Assembly: GCA_016196755.1 (NCBI GenBank)
Contig: JACPXC010000045.1
Coordinates: 62,001-126,000 of the forward strand
Source of the DNA: Elusimicrobiota bacterium
GTDB lineage: Bacteria > Elusimicrobiota > Elusimicrobia > UBA1565
Direction: 5' to 3'
DNA: 64,000 bases
Shown: piece after piece, positions 7,394 to 15,619 of the stretch
How the letters are laid out: every line of letters starts with the position of its first letter
Position numbering within the stretch: position 1 is the first letter of the stretch
The notes under the pieces: generated by a model
Database searches by the model: none
What the model was told of the DNA's origin: nothing
Seen by the model: only the letters and a program-made list of their open reading frames with translations
Made by a program: the position numbers and the translations under genes

Positions 7394-10300
7394 TCAGCGC
7401 CAGGCGCCCCGGCGGCCGGCCTTCTTGGCCAGCGCCCGGCGGACCACGCGCAGGAAGTCGGTGCGCAGGAAGGGCTTGCTGAGGACGGGGACGTCGAGCC
7501 CCTGGGCGTCGGCGCCCGCCTCCCGGTCGAGGACGTTCCCCGTGACCACGACGAACGCGGGCGCGCGCGCCAGCGCCTTGGCCGCCTTGACGAACTCGGT
7601 CCCCTTGGATCCGCCGAGGTTGAGGTCGGTGACGACGAGGTCGAAGCCCCCCGCGCGCACCAGCTTCCAGGCGTCGGCCGGGTCGGTCACCGCCTCCGCG
7701 ACGAGGCCGTCGTCGCGCAGGAGCCGGAGCATGAGTTGGGCCATCTCGGGCTCGTCGTCGACGACCAGGACGCGCCGGCCGGGGGCCGACGGCGGCAGGT
7801 CCGCGGCCGACTCGAGCTCGCGTAGGCCCTCGGGACAGGGCGGGAAGGAGGCCGTGAAGCGCGACCCTCCCTCGGGCCCTCGCCCCAACGCCAGAGTCCC
7901 CCCGAACTCGCGCATGAGCTGAGCCGAGATCGACAATCCGAGCCCGGTCCCCTGGCCCGCGGCCTTGGTCGTGAAGAACGGCTCGAAGACCCTGTCCGCG
8001 AGTTCGCCGGGGACGCCCGGGCCGTTGTCCTCGACCTCGACCGACGCGGAGCCCCCCGCGGCGCGCGTGCGGACCCGGATGCGGCCGGTGCCGGGCAGGC
8101 CCTTGAGCGCGTCGCAGGCGTTGGCGATCAGGTTCACGAGCACCTGCTGGACCTTCTGGAACTCCCCCGCCGAGGGCGGCAGGGCCGGGTCGAGGTCGAC
8201 CTCGAGCTCGATGCCCTCGGTCTTGATCAGGCGGTACTCGAAGAGGGCCAGCGTGTTCTGGACCACGCGGTTGAGAGAGAGGCGGTGCAGCCCGACCTTC
8301 CCCTGGCGCGAGAAGAGCAGCAGGCCCTCGACGATGTCCTTGCAGCGCATCGCACTCTCGTAGAGGATCCGCAGGTCCTCCTTCTCCTTGGGCTCCGCGG
8401 GCCGCGACTTCATGATCTCGGCGAACCCCGTGACGACGCCGAGCGGGTTGTTGAGCTCGTGGGCGACGCCGGCGATGAGGGTCCCCACCGCCGTCATCTT
8501 CTCGGCCTGGATGAGCTGGGCGTGGAGCTTCTTCTTCTCGGTCTCGTCCTGCATGACGACGAACCATTCGCGCGCGGCGCCGGGCCCCGCGCTCTGGCCG
8601 GTCCAGCTGACGTTGAGCTCGAGGCGGCGGCCGTCGCGCGTTCGGCCGACCGCTTCGGCCTGGTGGACGGCCCCTTCGGTCTCCACCCGGCGCTTGAGCC
8701 TCTCGAAGGCGGCTTCCCCGAACACGACGGCCAGCGAGCGCCCGAAGGCCTCGATGGGCTGGAGGCCGAAGAGCGCCTCGGCGCGCCGGTTCCAGAGTGT
8801 TATGCGGAAATTCTGGTCGAGGCCGACCACGGCGTGCGGGGAGTTCTCGACCGCCGTGCGGTAGCGTGCCTCGGACTCGGTGACCTCGCCCAGGAGCCGC
8901 GAGTTCTCGAGCGCCAGGCCGGCCGCTCCCGCGAAGAGCGCCAGGCTGGGCAGCTTGGCGGCCGGGACGGGGGCGTTGGTCGACGGCGAGCTCAGGCAGA
9001 GCAGGGCGATGACCTTCCCGCGCGAGAGGACGGGGGCGGCGACGAAGGAACTCGCCTCGAGGCGCCGGACCCAGCGCGGGTCGCAGCGCGGGTCCTGGCG
9101 GGCGTCGGGGATGATGACCGGCGCGCGTTCGCGGACGACATGGGCCAGGATGTCGTCGCCGGCGAGGTCGGTGCGCCTGCTGCGCAGCTCCTCATCGGTC
9201 AGGCCGACGCGCTCCATGCCGCGCCCGCAGGCGCCGACCGCCTCGCCGCGCTCCTCGTCGACCCAGAACAGGGCGCCGCGCTCAAATCCCAGTCCTTGGA
9301 CCGCGGCCTCGAGGCAGGCCGAGCCGATCGAGTCGCGGCCGAGCTGGCGCAGGACGGCGTCGTTCATCCGCTGGAGCGCGGAGAGCTCGCGCACGCGCTG
9401 GAGCAGGTCCTCGGTGCGGGCCTTGAGGCGGTCGGCCATGATGTTGAAGGACTCGGCCAGCGCGGCCACCTCGCCCGGTCCGGACGCCCCGACGCGGACC
9501 TCGAGGTCGCCGGCGGCGTAGGCGCGCGAGGCCGAGGCCAACTTCTGAAGCGGCTTTAGCAGGGCGCGGACCTGTCTCGAGATGGCGAAGACCAGCGCCG
9601 CGGCGGTCAGGAGCAGGAGGAATAACGTGGCCGTGCTGACCCAGGTCAGGTTCGAGAGGAAATCGCGCCGGTCGACCGCGGTGACCACCGACCAGGGCGT
9701 CCCGGGGATCGGGGCATCGGAGGTCAGGGTTTCGCCGCCGGAGGCGCGCGCGCCCCTGCGGCGGGGCGCCAAGACGGTGCGGCCCGTGATGCCGAGGTGG
9801 ATGCGGCCGAGGGAGTCGTATACGGGCCGGAGGCCGACCCCGAACACGAGCGCCCCCCTGAATCGGCCGGCCTCGTCGCGCAGCGGCGTCCCTAACCACA
9901 CGACCGAGCCGTGCTCGGGCAGCCGGCCCAGCGGGGTGCTGAGGCGCTGGCCGGGGCGCAGGCTCTTGAGCGACTCGAAGAACACCTTGCCGCGGTAGGG
10001 TTCGGGGCGCACGACGACCCGGCCGTCCTCGATCCGGCAGACCTCCCGGCCGGAGGCGTCGAGGTAGCTGAGGCGAGGATAGGCGCGCGCCCGGCTCTGG
10101 AGGTCCGCCAGCATGCGCGAGATCTCGCGCCGGTACATCTCGGCCTCCTGCTCGAGGCCGTAGCCGACGTTCATGTAGTGGTCGCGGAACAGCGGGGATT
10201 GGGAGAGCGTCGCCAGGTCGTTGTGGCGCTGCTCGAAGTAGGACCTGACCTGGGCCGCGGCGGCCAGCGTGACGGCCTCGATCCCCTTCTGCGTCTCCCG

Positions 10301-10426
10301 CAGGATGACGCCGCGGGCGATGAGATAGCTGGCCGCCGAGACGGCCGTCATGGCCGCCAGGGCGATGGGCAGGATCCAGACGAGCAGACGGGCCGACAGC
10401 GACCCGGTCCGCGCCGGGGACGGCAT
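7394..10426 (-). CDS. Hybrid sensor histidine kinase: Cache-like, HAMP, GAF, PAS, HisKA, HATPase, receiver
   Basis: 1010 residues from ATG 10426; an upstream in-frame TTG at 10462 adds 12 residues of no evident value. Order: TM helix (about 14-34), extracytoplasmic Cache-like sensor, second TM (about 262-282), HAMP, GAF (about 360-505), PAS (about 515-630), HisKA with phospho-acceptor His656 (AHELNNP), HATPase with DNGPGVP and GTGLGLS boxes, and a C-terminal receiver with Asp934 (VVTDLNLGG). It probably senses a periplasmic small molecule and relays phosphate internally. It is last in the minus-strand run that begins at 15194, after a 91-nt gap, so it may also have its own promoter. Confidence 0.93.
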   Translation of the reverse strand: MPSPARTGSLSARLLVWILPIALAAMTAVSAASYLIARGVILRETQKGIEAVTLAAAAQVRSYFEQRHNDLATLSQSPLFRDHYMNVGYGLEQEAEMYRREISRMLADLQSRARAYPRLSYLDASGREVCRIEDGRVVVRPEPYRGKVFFESLKSLRPGQRLSTPLGRLPEHGSVVWLGTPLRDEAGRFRGALVFGVGLRPVYDSLGRIHLGITGRTVLAPRRRGARASGGETLTSDAPIPGTPWSVVTAVDRRDFLSNLTWVSTATLFLLLLTAAALVFAISRQVRALLKPLQKLASASRAYAAGDLEVRVGASGPGEVAALAESFNIMADRLKARTEDLLQRVRELSALQRMNDAVLRQLGRDSIGSACLEAAVQGLGFERGALFWVDEERGEAVGACGRGMERVGLTDEELRSRRTDLAGDDILAHVVRERAPVIIPDARQDPRCDPRWVRRLEASSFVAAPVLSRGKVIALLCLSSPSTNAPVPAAKLPSLALFAGAAGLALENSRLLGEVTESEARYRTAVENSPHAVVGLDQNFRITLWNRRAEALFGLQPIEAFGRSLAVVFGEAAFERLKRRVETEGAVHQAEAVGRTRDGRRLELNVSWTGQSAGPGAAREWFVVMQDETEKKKLHAQLIQAEKMTAVGTLIAGVAHELNNPLGVVTGFAEIMKSRPAEPKEKEDLRILYESAMRCKDIVEGLLLFSRQGKVGLHRLSLNRVVQNTLALFEYRLIKTEGIELEVDLDPALPPSAGEFQKVQQVLVNLIANACDALKGLPGTGRIRVRTRAAGGSASVEVEDNGPGVPGELADRVFEPFFTTKAAGQGTGLGLSISAQLMREFGGTLALGRGPEGGSRFTASFPPCPEGLRELESAADLPPSAPGRRVLVVDDEPEMAQLMLRLLRDDGLVAEAVTDPADAWKLVRAGGFDLVVTDLNLGGSKGTEFVKAAKALARAPAFVVVTGNVLDREAGADAQGLDVPVLSKPFLRTDFLRVVRRALAKKAGRRGAWR

Positions 10427-10461
10427 CCCCGTCAGTGTAGGGCCGGGAGTTCGCCGATGCA

Positions 10462-10476
10462 ATCCCCTAAGGGGAT
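10462..10476. promoter_or_regulatory. 15-bp palindrome upstream of the hybrid kinase gene
   Basis: ATCCCCTAAGGGGAT is a perfect palindrome around a central A. It is centred 43 nt upstream of ATG 10426 in the 91-nt gap after the methyltransferase gene. It is a candidate operator; the adjacent 10480-10520 stretch is AT-richer but shows no convincing promoter. Confidence 0.4.
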
Positions 10477-10517
10477 ACGGTGCCAGTTAGACATTGAGAA
10501 CCTTGAGAAGTTGCGAT

Positions 10518-11300
10518 TCAATAGCAGGGAATCCGCGGCTTCGCGGCCTCGGGCCGGGGGGCGGGCTTTAGACCCCCGAACACCGCGTAGCAGAAGTGCT
10601 TCCAGTGGCAGTCGACGGCTTCGAAGCCGGCGGCGCGCAGCCAGGCCAACTGGTCGTCGAGGCGCGCCGGGTTGTCCCCTTCGGCGGCCTTTGTCCGCTC
10701 GTGGTCGCGCTTCACCTGGGCCCGGTCGAGGACCTTGCCTAGCGCCGCGCGCACGTTCTCGACGCGGGTGTCCACCCAGATGTCCTCGTAGCGCTGCTGG
10801 ACCTCGGCATGGGGCGTCAGCACGTAGTCGGCGATGAGCACCTGGCCCCGCGGCGCCAAGCTCTTCCGCATCTGGGCGTAGGTCCCGCGCAGGAGGTCGT
10901 GGCGCATGTGGTGCAGCGAGAAGGAGGAGACGATGAGGTCGAAGCCCTCGTCCTCGAAGCGCGACGCGGTGAAATCCTCGAACGAGCGCTGGAGGACCCG
11001 CACGCGGCCCGCAAAGCGCGCCAGGCGCCCGCGAGCGCGCTCGAGCATCTCCCCCGAGCCGTCCACAGCCGTCAGCGACGCGCGTGGGAAGCGCTCGAGG
11101 AGGCGCTCGCTGAGGAGCCCGGTGCCCGCGCCTAGCTCGAGGATCCGTTCGGGCGGCGTCATCACCATGCGCAGGACGGCGTCAAGGACGCCGTCGTAGT
11201 TCATAGCACCCAAGCGGATGAACTGGTCGTAGTCCTTGGCCCGGCCCTCGCCGTACGCCCCCTTCCACTTCGGCTCCACCGCCCTAATCGTCGTCGTCAT
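10518..11300 (-). CDS. Class I SAM-dependent methyltransferase
   Basis: 260 residues. SAM-binding motif I ILELGAGTGLLSE (about residues 53-65), acidic motif II (VDGSGEMLERAR), and a motif IV/post-I region FDLIVSSFSLHH typical of Methyltransf_25/11 enzymes acting on small molecules. The start overlaps the end of the upstream binding-protein gene by 17 nt; the aspartate-rich tail of that protein is read here as MTTTI. The substrate is unknown. It is co-transcribed with an acetolactate-synthase-like enzyme and a binding protein. Confidence 0.85.
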   Translation of the reverse strand: MTTTIRAVEPKWKGAYGEGRAKDYDQFIRLGAMNYDGVLDAVLRMVMTPPERILELGAGTGLLSERLLERFPRASLTAVDGSGEMLERARGRLARFAGRVRVLQRSFEDFTASRFEDEGFDLIVSSFSLHHMRHDLLRGTYAQMRKSLAPRGQVLIADYVLTPHAEVQQRYEDIWVDTRVENVRAALGKVLDRAQVKRDHERTKAAEGDNPARLDDQLAWLRAAGFEAVDCHWKHFCYAVFGGLKPAPRPEAAKPRIPCY

Positions 11301-12804
11301 CGCCGTCCTCCCAAGAAACGTTCCGGAACTCGAGCATCCCCGTCACCTGCGGCTCGTAGCGCAGGCCGCGGCGCGCGGCCACGGGCCGGATGACCTGGAG
11401 CGCCGAGAGCGCCAGGCATTTGCGGTGCGTGAGCTCGGCCAGGCTCCGGCACAGCTCCCTCTGAGGCGCCGGCTCGAGGGTCCGGATCATCGTCTCGAAG
11501 AGCGCGTCGAACTCTTCGTCGCGCACCATGCTGTAAGGGCCCTTCGAATGGACCAGGATGCTGTAGGGGAAATAGACGTGGGCGGTGGGGTCGACGTAGT
11601 GGGTGATGACGAGGTCCCCCTCCCACGGCGCGGCCGACGGGTCGAGGTTTGGGCGTACCACCTTCCGGAACACGGTCTCCTGCGAGCCGACCTCGGCCTC
11701 GGCGTCGAAGCCCGCCTCCTTGAGCTGGTGGAGCAGGACCTTGGCGAAGTTCGAGACCTCGGCGCGTATGAGGACCTTGATCCTGGGGCGCCGGACGCCC
11801 GCCGCCGCGAGGAGCCGCCGCGCGGCGGCGGGGTCGAAGGAGTAGCCGCCGGGCCCGTGGTCGTAGCAGGCCTGGCCGGGGATCGTGAGGGTGCCGAGCC
11901 GGTCGGCGTTCCCCATCCCGCCGTAGCGGGTCAGGTCGTGGGGGTTGACCGCATGGGCCGCGGCCTGCCGCAGGCGGACGTCGGCGAACGGGCCGCGCAT
12001 CGTGTTGAAGAGCAGGGAGACCGTGTAGAAGCCCTTGGCCTTCGAGACTCTAAAACCCGGGTTCTCGGCGACGCGCTTGGTGTCGAGGCCCGAGAGGTCG
12101 GCGATCATGTCGGCCTCGCCGGAGAGCAGCAGCGGCAGTTGGCGCTCGCGAGGCAGGAAGCGGAAGACCAGCGTCTTGAGGGCCGGGGGCCCGGCCCAGT
12201 AGCGCGGGTTGGCCTTGAGCTCGACCTGACGTCCGCGCTCCCAGCCGACGAACTCGAAGGGGCCCGTGCCGACCGGGCGGCGCGCGAAGCCCTCGTCGCC
12301 GACTTTGGCGAGGTAGGCCGGCGGGAGGACCTTGAAGAACATCGGCAGCTTGTTGAGGAGGACGCCGTCGGGCTCCTTGGTCTTGAGGCGGACGGTCAGC
12401 GGGTCCACGACTTCGACTCCGGCGAGGTTGGCCAGGAGTCCCGCGTTGGGCGCCGGCCGGGCGGGGTCGAGCTGGCGCGCCAGGCTGAAACGGACCGCCT
12501 CGGCGTCGAAGGGTTCCCCGTCGTGGAAGAAGACCCCGGGGCGCAGCGCGAACTCCATCGTCACGGCGTCGACCCGCCGCCAGGAGAGGGCCAGGGCCGG
12601 AAGCACCGCGCCGCTCGAGGAGAGCCGCACCAGGCCGTCGAAGAGCTGGTTGACGATGTTGTCGGAAGAGGCGTCGAACTCGCGGTGCGGGTCGAGCGAG
12701 ACGGGGTCGGCCACGTCGCTGATGACGATGACGCCGTCCTTGACGGACGGGGCCGCGGAGAGCGCCGCCGGCAGGAGCAGCGCGGCCAGCGCCGCGGCGG
12801 TCAT
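11284..12804 (-). CDS. ABC-type peptide/nickel-family (SBP_bac_5) substrate-binding protein
   Basis: 506 residues from ATG 12804, which overlaps the upstream TPP-enzyme stop by 4 nt (ATGA). A signal peptide ends near LLPAALSAAPS. Family hallmarks are seen: SDVADPVSLDPH near the mature N-terminus, the LRPGVFFHDGEPFDAEAVRFS block, and RRPVGTGPFEFVGWERG. Such proteins bind oligopeptides, nickel or other ligands for DppABCDF-type importers, but no permease or ATPase gene is in this window. It may serve a distant transporter or act as a ligand-presenting sensor for the kinase gene downstream. It ends in a run of Asp residues. Confidence 0.9.
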   Translation of the reverse strand: MTAAALAALLLPAALSAAPSVKDGVIVISDVADPVSLDPHREFDASSDNIVNQLFDGLVRLSSSGAVLPALALSWRRVDAVTMEFALRPGVFFHDGEPFDAEAVRFSLARQLDPARPAPNAGLLANLAGVEVVDPLTVRLKTKEPDGVLLNKLPMFFKVLPPAYLAKVGDEGFARRPVGTGPFEFVGWERGRQVELKANPRYWAGPPALKTLVFRFLPRERQLPLLLSGEADMIADLSGLDTKRVAENPGFRVSKAKGFYTVSLLFNTMRGPFADVRLRQAAAHAVNPHDLTRYGGMGNADRLGTLTIPGQACYDHGPGGYSFDPAAARRLLAAAGVRRPRIKVLIRAEVSNFAKVLLHQLKEAGFDAEAEVGSQETVFRKVVRPNLDPSAAPWEGDLVITHYVDPTAHVYFPYSILVHSKGPYSMVRDEEFDALFETMIRTLEPAPQRELCRSLAELTHRKCLALSALQVIRPVAARRGLRYEPQVTGMLEFRNVSWEDGDDDDD

Positions 12805-14576
12805 TTTCCGGCGCCGGCGAAGAAGCGGTCCAGCGAGCGCACCCGCGAATGGATCGGCGGGACTTCGTCGGCGTCGAGCCAGACGTCGAGCACGGTGGGC
12901 CGGCCGGAGGCCAGCGCCTGGGTCAGCGCCGGGCCGAGCTCCCCGGCTTGGGTGATGCGCCGCGCCGCCGCGCCGAGGCCTTCGGCGACGCGGGCCAGGT
13001 CCATGCGATGGAATTCGGTGCCCATCGTCCTGCCATCGTACTGCAAAGTCTGCCCGTGGTGCACCGCGTTGAAGCGGGCGTCGTTGAGGACGACCCAGAC
13101 CACCGGGATGCCGTAGGTGACGGCGGTCGAGACCTCCATCCCGTTCATCCCGAAAGAGCCGTCCCCGACCAGGGCGACCACGGGACGCTCCGGGGCGCCG
13201 ACCTTGCCGCCGATGGAGGCCGCCACGCCGAAGCCCATGGCCCCGAACTCGCCCCAGTTGTGGATGAAGGCCCGGCGTCCCACGGCGTCGAGGTAGTGGA
13301 GGGCCCAGAGGGTGTTGTTGCCGGAGTCGATGAACAGCAAGGCGTCCTCGGGCAGGGCGGCGTTGAGCTCGGCCATCACGCGCTGGGGCTTGAGCGGCGC
13401 TCCGGCGTCGTCCATCCGTTCGGGGCTGAGCACGGCGGGGAGCCGGCGCTTGAGCGCGGCCAAGGCGCCGTCGTCCGCGCGCGGCGGATGCTCCCCCTTC
13501 CGGAGCAGGCGTTTGATATGGAAGATGAGCTCGCGCAGGGTGGTTTTGGCGTCGCCGACCAGGGCCACGTCGACGGGATAGTTGCGGGCCACGACCGAAG
13601 GGTCGACGTCGAGCTGGATGAGGGCGTCCTTGGGCTTTAGGCGCGCCTCCCAGCCCTGGGTCGAGATCTCGTGGAGGCTCGAGCCCAACACGAGCAGGAC
13701 GTCGACCCCGCCGGAGAGCAGGTACTCCTCCGACCACGGGGAGCTGGCCAGGCCGAAGACGCGCAGCGAGAGCGGGTGGTCCTCCGGGAAGGCGCCCTTG
13801 CCCTTGGGGGTGGTGGCCACGGGGATATGCAGCAGCTCGGCGAGCTCGCGCAACTCGGCCTGGGCGCCGCCCAGGTTCACGCCGTGGCCGGCCAGGATGG
13901 CCGGCCGGCGCGAGGCCAGCAGGCGCTCGGCGGCGTCCTTGACGGCCTCGCGGTCGAAGGTGCGGCAGACCGGGCGATACTGCTGCGGCCACTGCAGGTC
14001 GTCGGGGACCTCGCGGCGCATGAAATCGGTGGGGATGTTGAGGTGCACGGGGCCGCGGCGGCCCGTCATGGCGGCGCGCAGCCCTTGGCGCAGCAGCATC
14101 CCGAGGTTGGCGGGGTTGGCCAGCATGGCGCTGAGCTTGGTGAAGGGACGGAACATCTCCACCACGTCGCCGCGGTCGTAGGTCGAGTCCTGCAGCGAGC
14201 CTTTCCCGAACGCGATCGTGGCGACCTGGGCGCTCAAGGCCAGGACCGGCAGGGAGTCCGCCTTGGCGGCGGCCACGCCGGTAAGCGCGTTGGTGGTCCC
14301 CGGGCCGGTGGTGAGCAGGCAGGCCCCCAGCCGCCCGGTCACTCGAGCGTAGCCCAGCGCCATGAAGGCGGCGCCCGCCTCGTGGCGGGTCGAGATTAGG
14401 CGGATGGCGGGCTCGTGATAGAGCGCGTCGAATAGGGGGGTGATGGGGCCGCCCGGGATGCCGAAGACGGCCTGGACGCCCTCCTGCTTGAGGTACTCGA
14501 GCAGCAGGCCGACGCAGGTCGCGGACTTGGCGCCGGCCGCTGCGGAAATCGCGGCTCCTCGGTCTAGGGTCGCCAT
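12801..14576 (-). CDS. Acetolactate-synthase-like thiamine-diphosphate enzyme
   Basis: 591 residues with the three-domain layout of the pyruvate-oxidase/AHAS family: N-terminal Pyr domain with the catalytic Glu66 (STRHEAGAAFM), central domain, and C-terminal PP domain with the ThDP/Mg motif GDGSFGMNGMEVSTA ending in NDARFN. Family members condense or decarboxylate 2-keto acids. There is no ilvN-type regulatory subunit gene beside it, and the neighbours are a binding protein and a methyltransferase, not branched-chain amino-acid genes. A specialised or catabolic acetolactate synthase, or another carboligase, is therefore as likely as IlvB. Confidence 0.85.
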   Translation of the reverse strand: MATLDRGAAISAAAGAKSATCVGLLLEYLKQEGVQAVFGIPGGPITPLFDALYHEPAIRLISTRHEAGAAFMALGYARVTGRLGACLLTTGPGTTNALTGVAAAKADSLPVLALSAQVATIAFGKGSLQDSTYDRGDVVEMFRPFTKLSAMLANPANLGMLLRQGLRAAMTGRRGPVHLNIPTDFMRREVPDDLQWPQQYRPVCRTFDREAVKDAAERLLASRRPAILAGHGVNLGGAQAELRELAELLHIPVATTPKGKGAFPEDHPLSLRVFGLASSPWSEEYLLSGGVDVLLVLGSSLHEISTQGWEARLKPKDALIQLDVDPSVVARNYPVDVALVGDAKTTLRELIFHIKRLLRKGEHPPRADDGALAALKRRLPAVLSPERMDDAGAPLKPQRVMAELNAALPEDALLFIDSGNNTLWALHYLDAVGRRAFIHNWGEFGAMGFGVAASIGGKVGAPERPVVALVGDGSFGMNGMEVSTAVTYGIPVVWVVLNDARFNAVHHGQTLQYDGRTMGTEFHRMDLARVAEGLGAAARRITQAGELGPALTQALASGRPTVLDVWLDADEVPPIHSRVRSLDRFFAGAGK

Positions 14577-14594
14577 AGCTCCCCGCGGTCCGTC

Positions 14595-15194
14595 CTACGC
14601 GGCCGTCTCGGCCGCCGCGTCGTCGAGCTGGAGCAGGTCGGCCGCCAGTTCCTTGAGCGCATCGGTCGGCAGCGGCTTCTGGAAGAAGCCGTCGGTGTGG
14701 GCGCGCAGGAACTCCCGGGAGTCGTCGGTGAGGGCCTCGCCCGAGATGGCGATGATCTGGATCGGCTTGGTCGCCTCGCCGGTCCTGAGGAGCCGGCAGA
14801 CTTCGATTCCGTTTACCTGGGGGATGCGGATGTCGAGCAGGAGCAGGTCGGGGGCTTCCTTCCCGATGGCCAGCAGGGCCTCGAGGCCGCCGACGCAGGT
14901 CGAGAGCTCGACGCCGGGCAACGACTCCAGGGCCCGGGTCAGCATGCGCTCGACGGCGGGGTCGTCCTCTACGATGAGGATGCGCTTGGGCCGCCCGGCC
15001 AGGTCGGCGGGGATGGGCATCTCGAAGCGCTGCATGAAGTCGATCAAGTCGGCCGCGGCGATGCGCCGGTGGCCGCCGGGGGTGCTGCGGGTCTTGAGCC
15101 TTCCCTTATTGGCCCAGTTAATGACCGTTGTATGGAAAACCCCGCAAATCTTGGCCACTTCAAAGGTGGTGAAGGTGCGGTTTGTAATTATCAT
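14595..15194 (-). CDS. Regulator with N-terminal MerR/BldC-type HTH and C-terminal receiver
   Basis: 199 residues. Residues about 7-52 form a MerR-type winged helix: TFEVAKICGVFHTTVINWAN then GRLKTRSTPGGHRRI. Residues about 68-190 are a receiver with acidic pocket (VEDD), phospho-acceptor Asp in LLLLDIRIPQ, and the Lys of QKPL. This order is the reverse of standard response regulators, where the receiver comes first. It is 18 nt ahead of the TPP-enzyme gene and divergent from a second receiver gene at 15244, so it is probably the local regulator. Its promoter region contains AT-rich direct repeats of the kind BldC-like proteins bind. Confidence 0.85.
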   Translation of the reverse strand: MIITNRTFTTFEVAKICGVFHTTVINWANKGRLKTRSTPGGHRRIAAADLIDFMQRFEMPIPADLAGRPKRILIVEDDPAVERMLTRALESLPGVELSTCVGGLEALLAIGKEAPDLLLLDIRIPQVNGIEVCRLLRTGEATKPIQIIAISGEALTDDSREFLRAHTDGFFQKPLPTDALKELAADLLQLDDAAAETAA

Positions 15195-15207
15195 AAGTAT
15201 TGTAATT
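15182..15207. repeat. AT-rich direct repeat TTGTAATT, two copies 18 bp apart
   Basis: TTGTAATT occurs at 15182-15189 and 15200-15207. The second copy overlaps the -35 box of the rightward promoter and the -10 box of the leftward one. This is a candidate autoregulatory site for the HTH-receiver protein. Confidence 0.5.
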
Positions 15208-15228
15208 TTAGTAATCTAGTGATATATT
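15200..15228 (+). promoter_or_regulatory. Promoter of the rightward sensory operon
   Basis: TTGTAA (15200-15205), a 17-nt spacer and TATATT (15223-15228), 15 nt before ATG 15244. Confidence 0.55.
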
Positions 15229-15233
15229 GTCAA
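15205..15233 (-). promoter_or_regulatory. Promoter of the HTH-receiver operon
   Basis: On the minus strand TTGACA (15233-15228), a 17-nt spacer and TAAAAT (15210-15205), ending 10 nt before ATG 15194. It almost fully overlaps the rightward promoter, so the two operons probably compete. Confidence 0.65.
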
Positions 15234-15243
15234 TAGCCGCATC

Positions 15244-15609
15244 ATGAAGTTGATACTCGTGGTAGACGATGATGAGCATCTGCGGCGCATGGTCGTAAGG
15301 CTCCTGGCGCTCCACGACATAGCGGCCATAGCCGCCGCCAACACCGATGACGTGCTCAAGACCCTGGCATCCGGGAAGGTGGACGCCGTCTTGTTGGACA
15401 TCGTCCTGGGCATGGAGAACGGCTGGGAGACCATGCGCCTCATCAGGGAGAAGAGCGCGGTCCCCGTGGTCATGATGTCGGGGGCCTACATGGACGAGGA
15501 CGCGCGCAAGGACGCCGCGGCCATCGGAGCCCAGGCCATCCTCCAGAAGCCGTTCGAGTCCCACGAGCTCCTCGCCTGCCTCAACGGCCTCTTCGAGCCG
15601 CGACGATAA
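15244..15609 (+). CDS. Stand-alone receiver-domain response regulator
   Basis: 121 residues, a single CheY-like receiver: acidic pair in VVDDDEH, phospho-acceptor Asp in AVLLDIVLG, the conserved Ser (MMSG) and Lys in LQKPFES. It has no output domain, so it must act through protein contacts or as a phosphate shuttle. It is the first gene of the six-gene rightward operon and faces the HTH-receiver gene across a shared promoter region. Confidence 0.9.
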   Translation: MKLILVVDDDEHLRRMVVRLLALHDIAAIAAANTDDVLKTLASGKVDAVLLDIVLGMENGWETMRLIREKSAVPVVMMSGAYMDEDARKDAAAIGAQAILQKPFESHELLACLNGLFEPRR

Positions 15610-15619
15610 AGGAGAACGA

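Noticed and set aside
8285-9559. Long plus-strand open frame inside the hybrid kinase gene
   Set aside because: Antisense to conserved GAF, PAS and HisKA domains; no motifs of its own.
11236-13116. 626-codon plus-strand frame opposite the binding-protein and TPP-enzyme genes
   Set aside because: Antisense to two genes with clear family motifs; composition typical of a GC-rich shadow.
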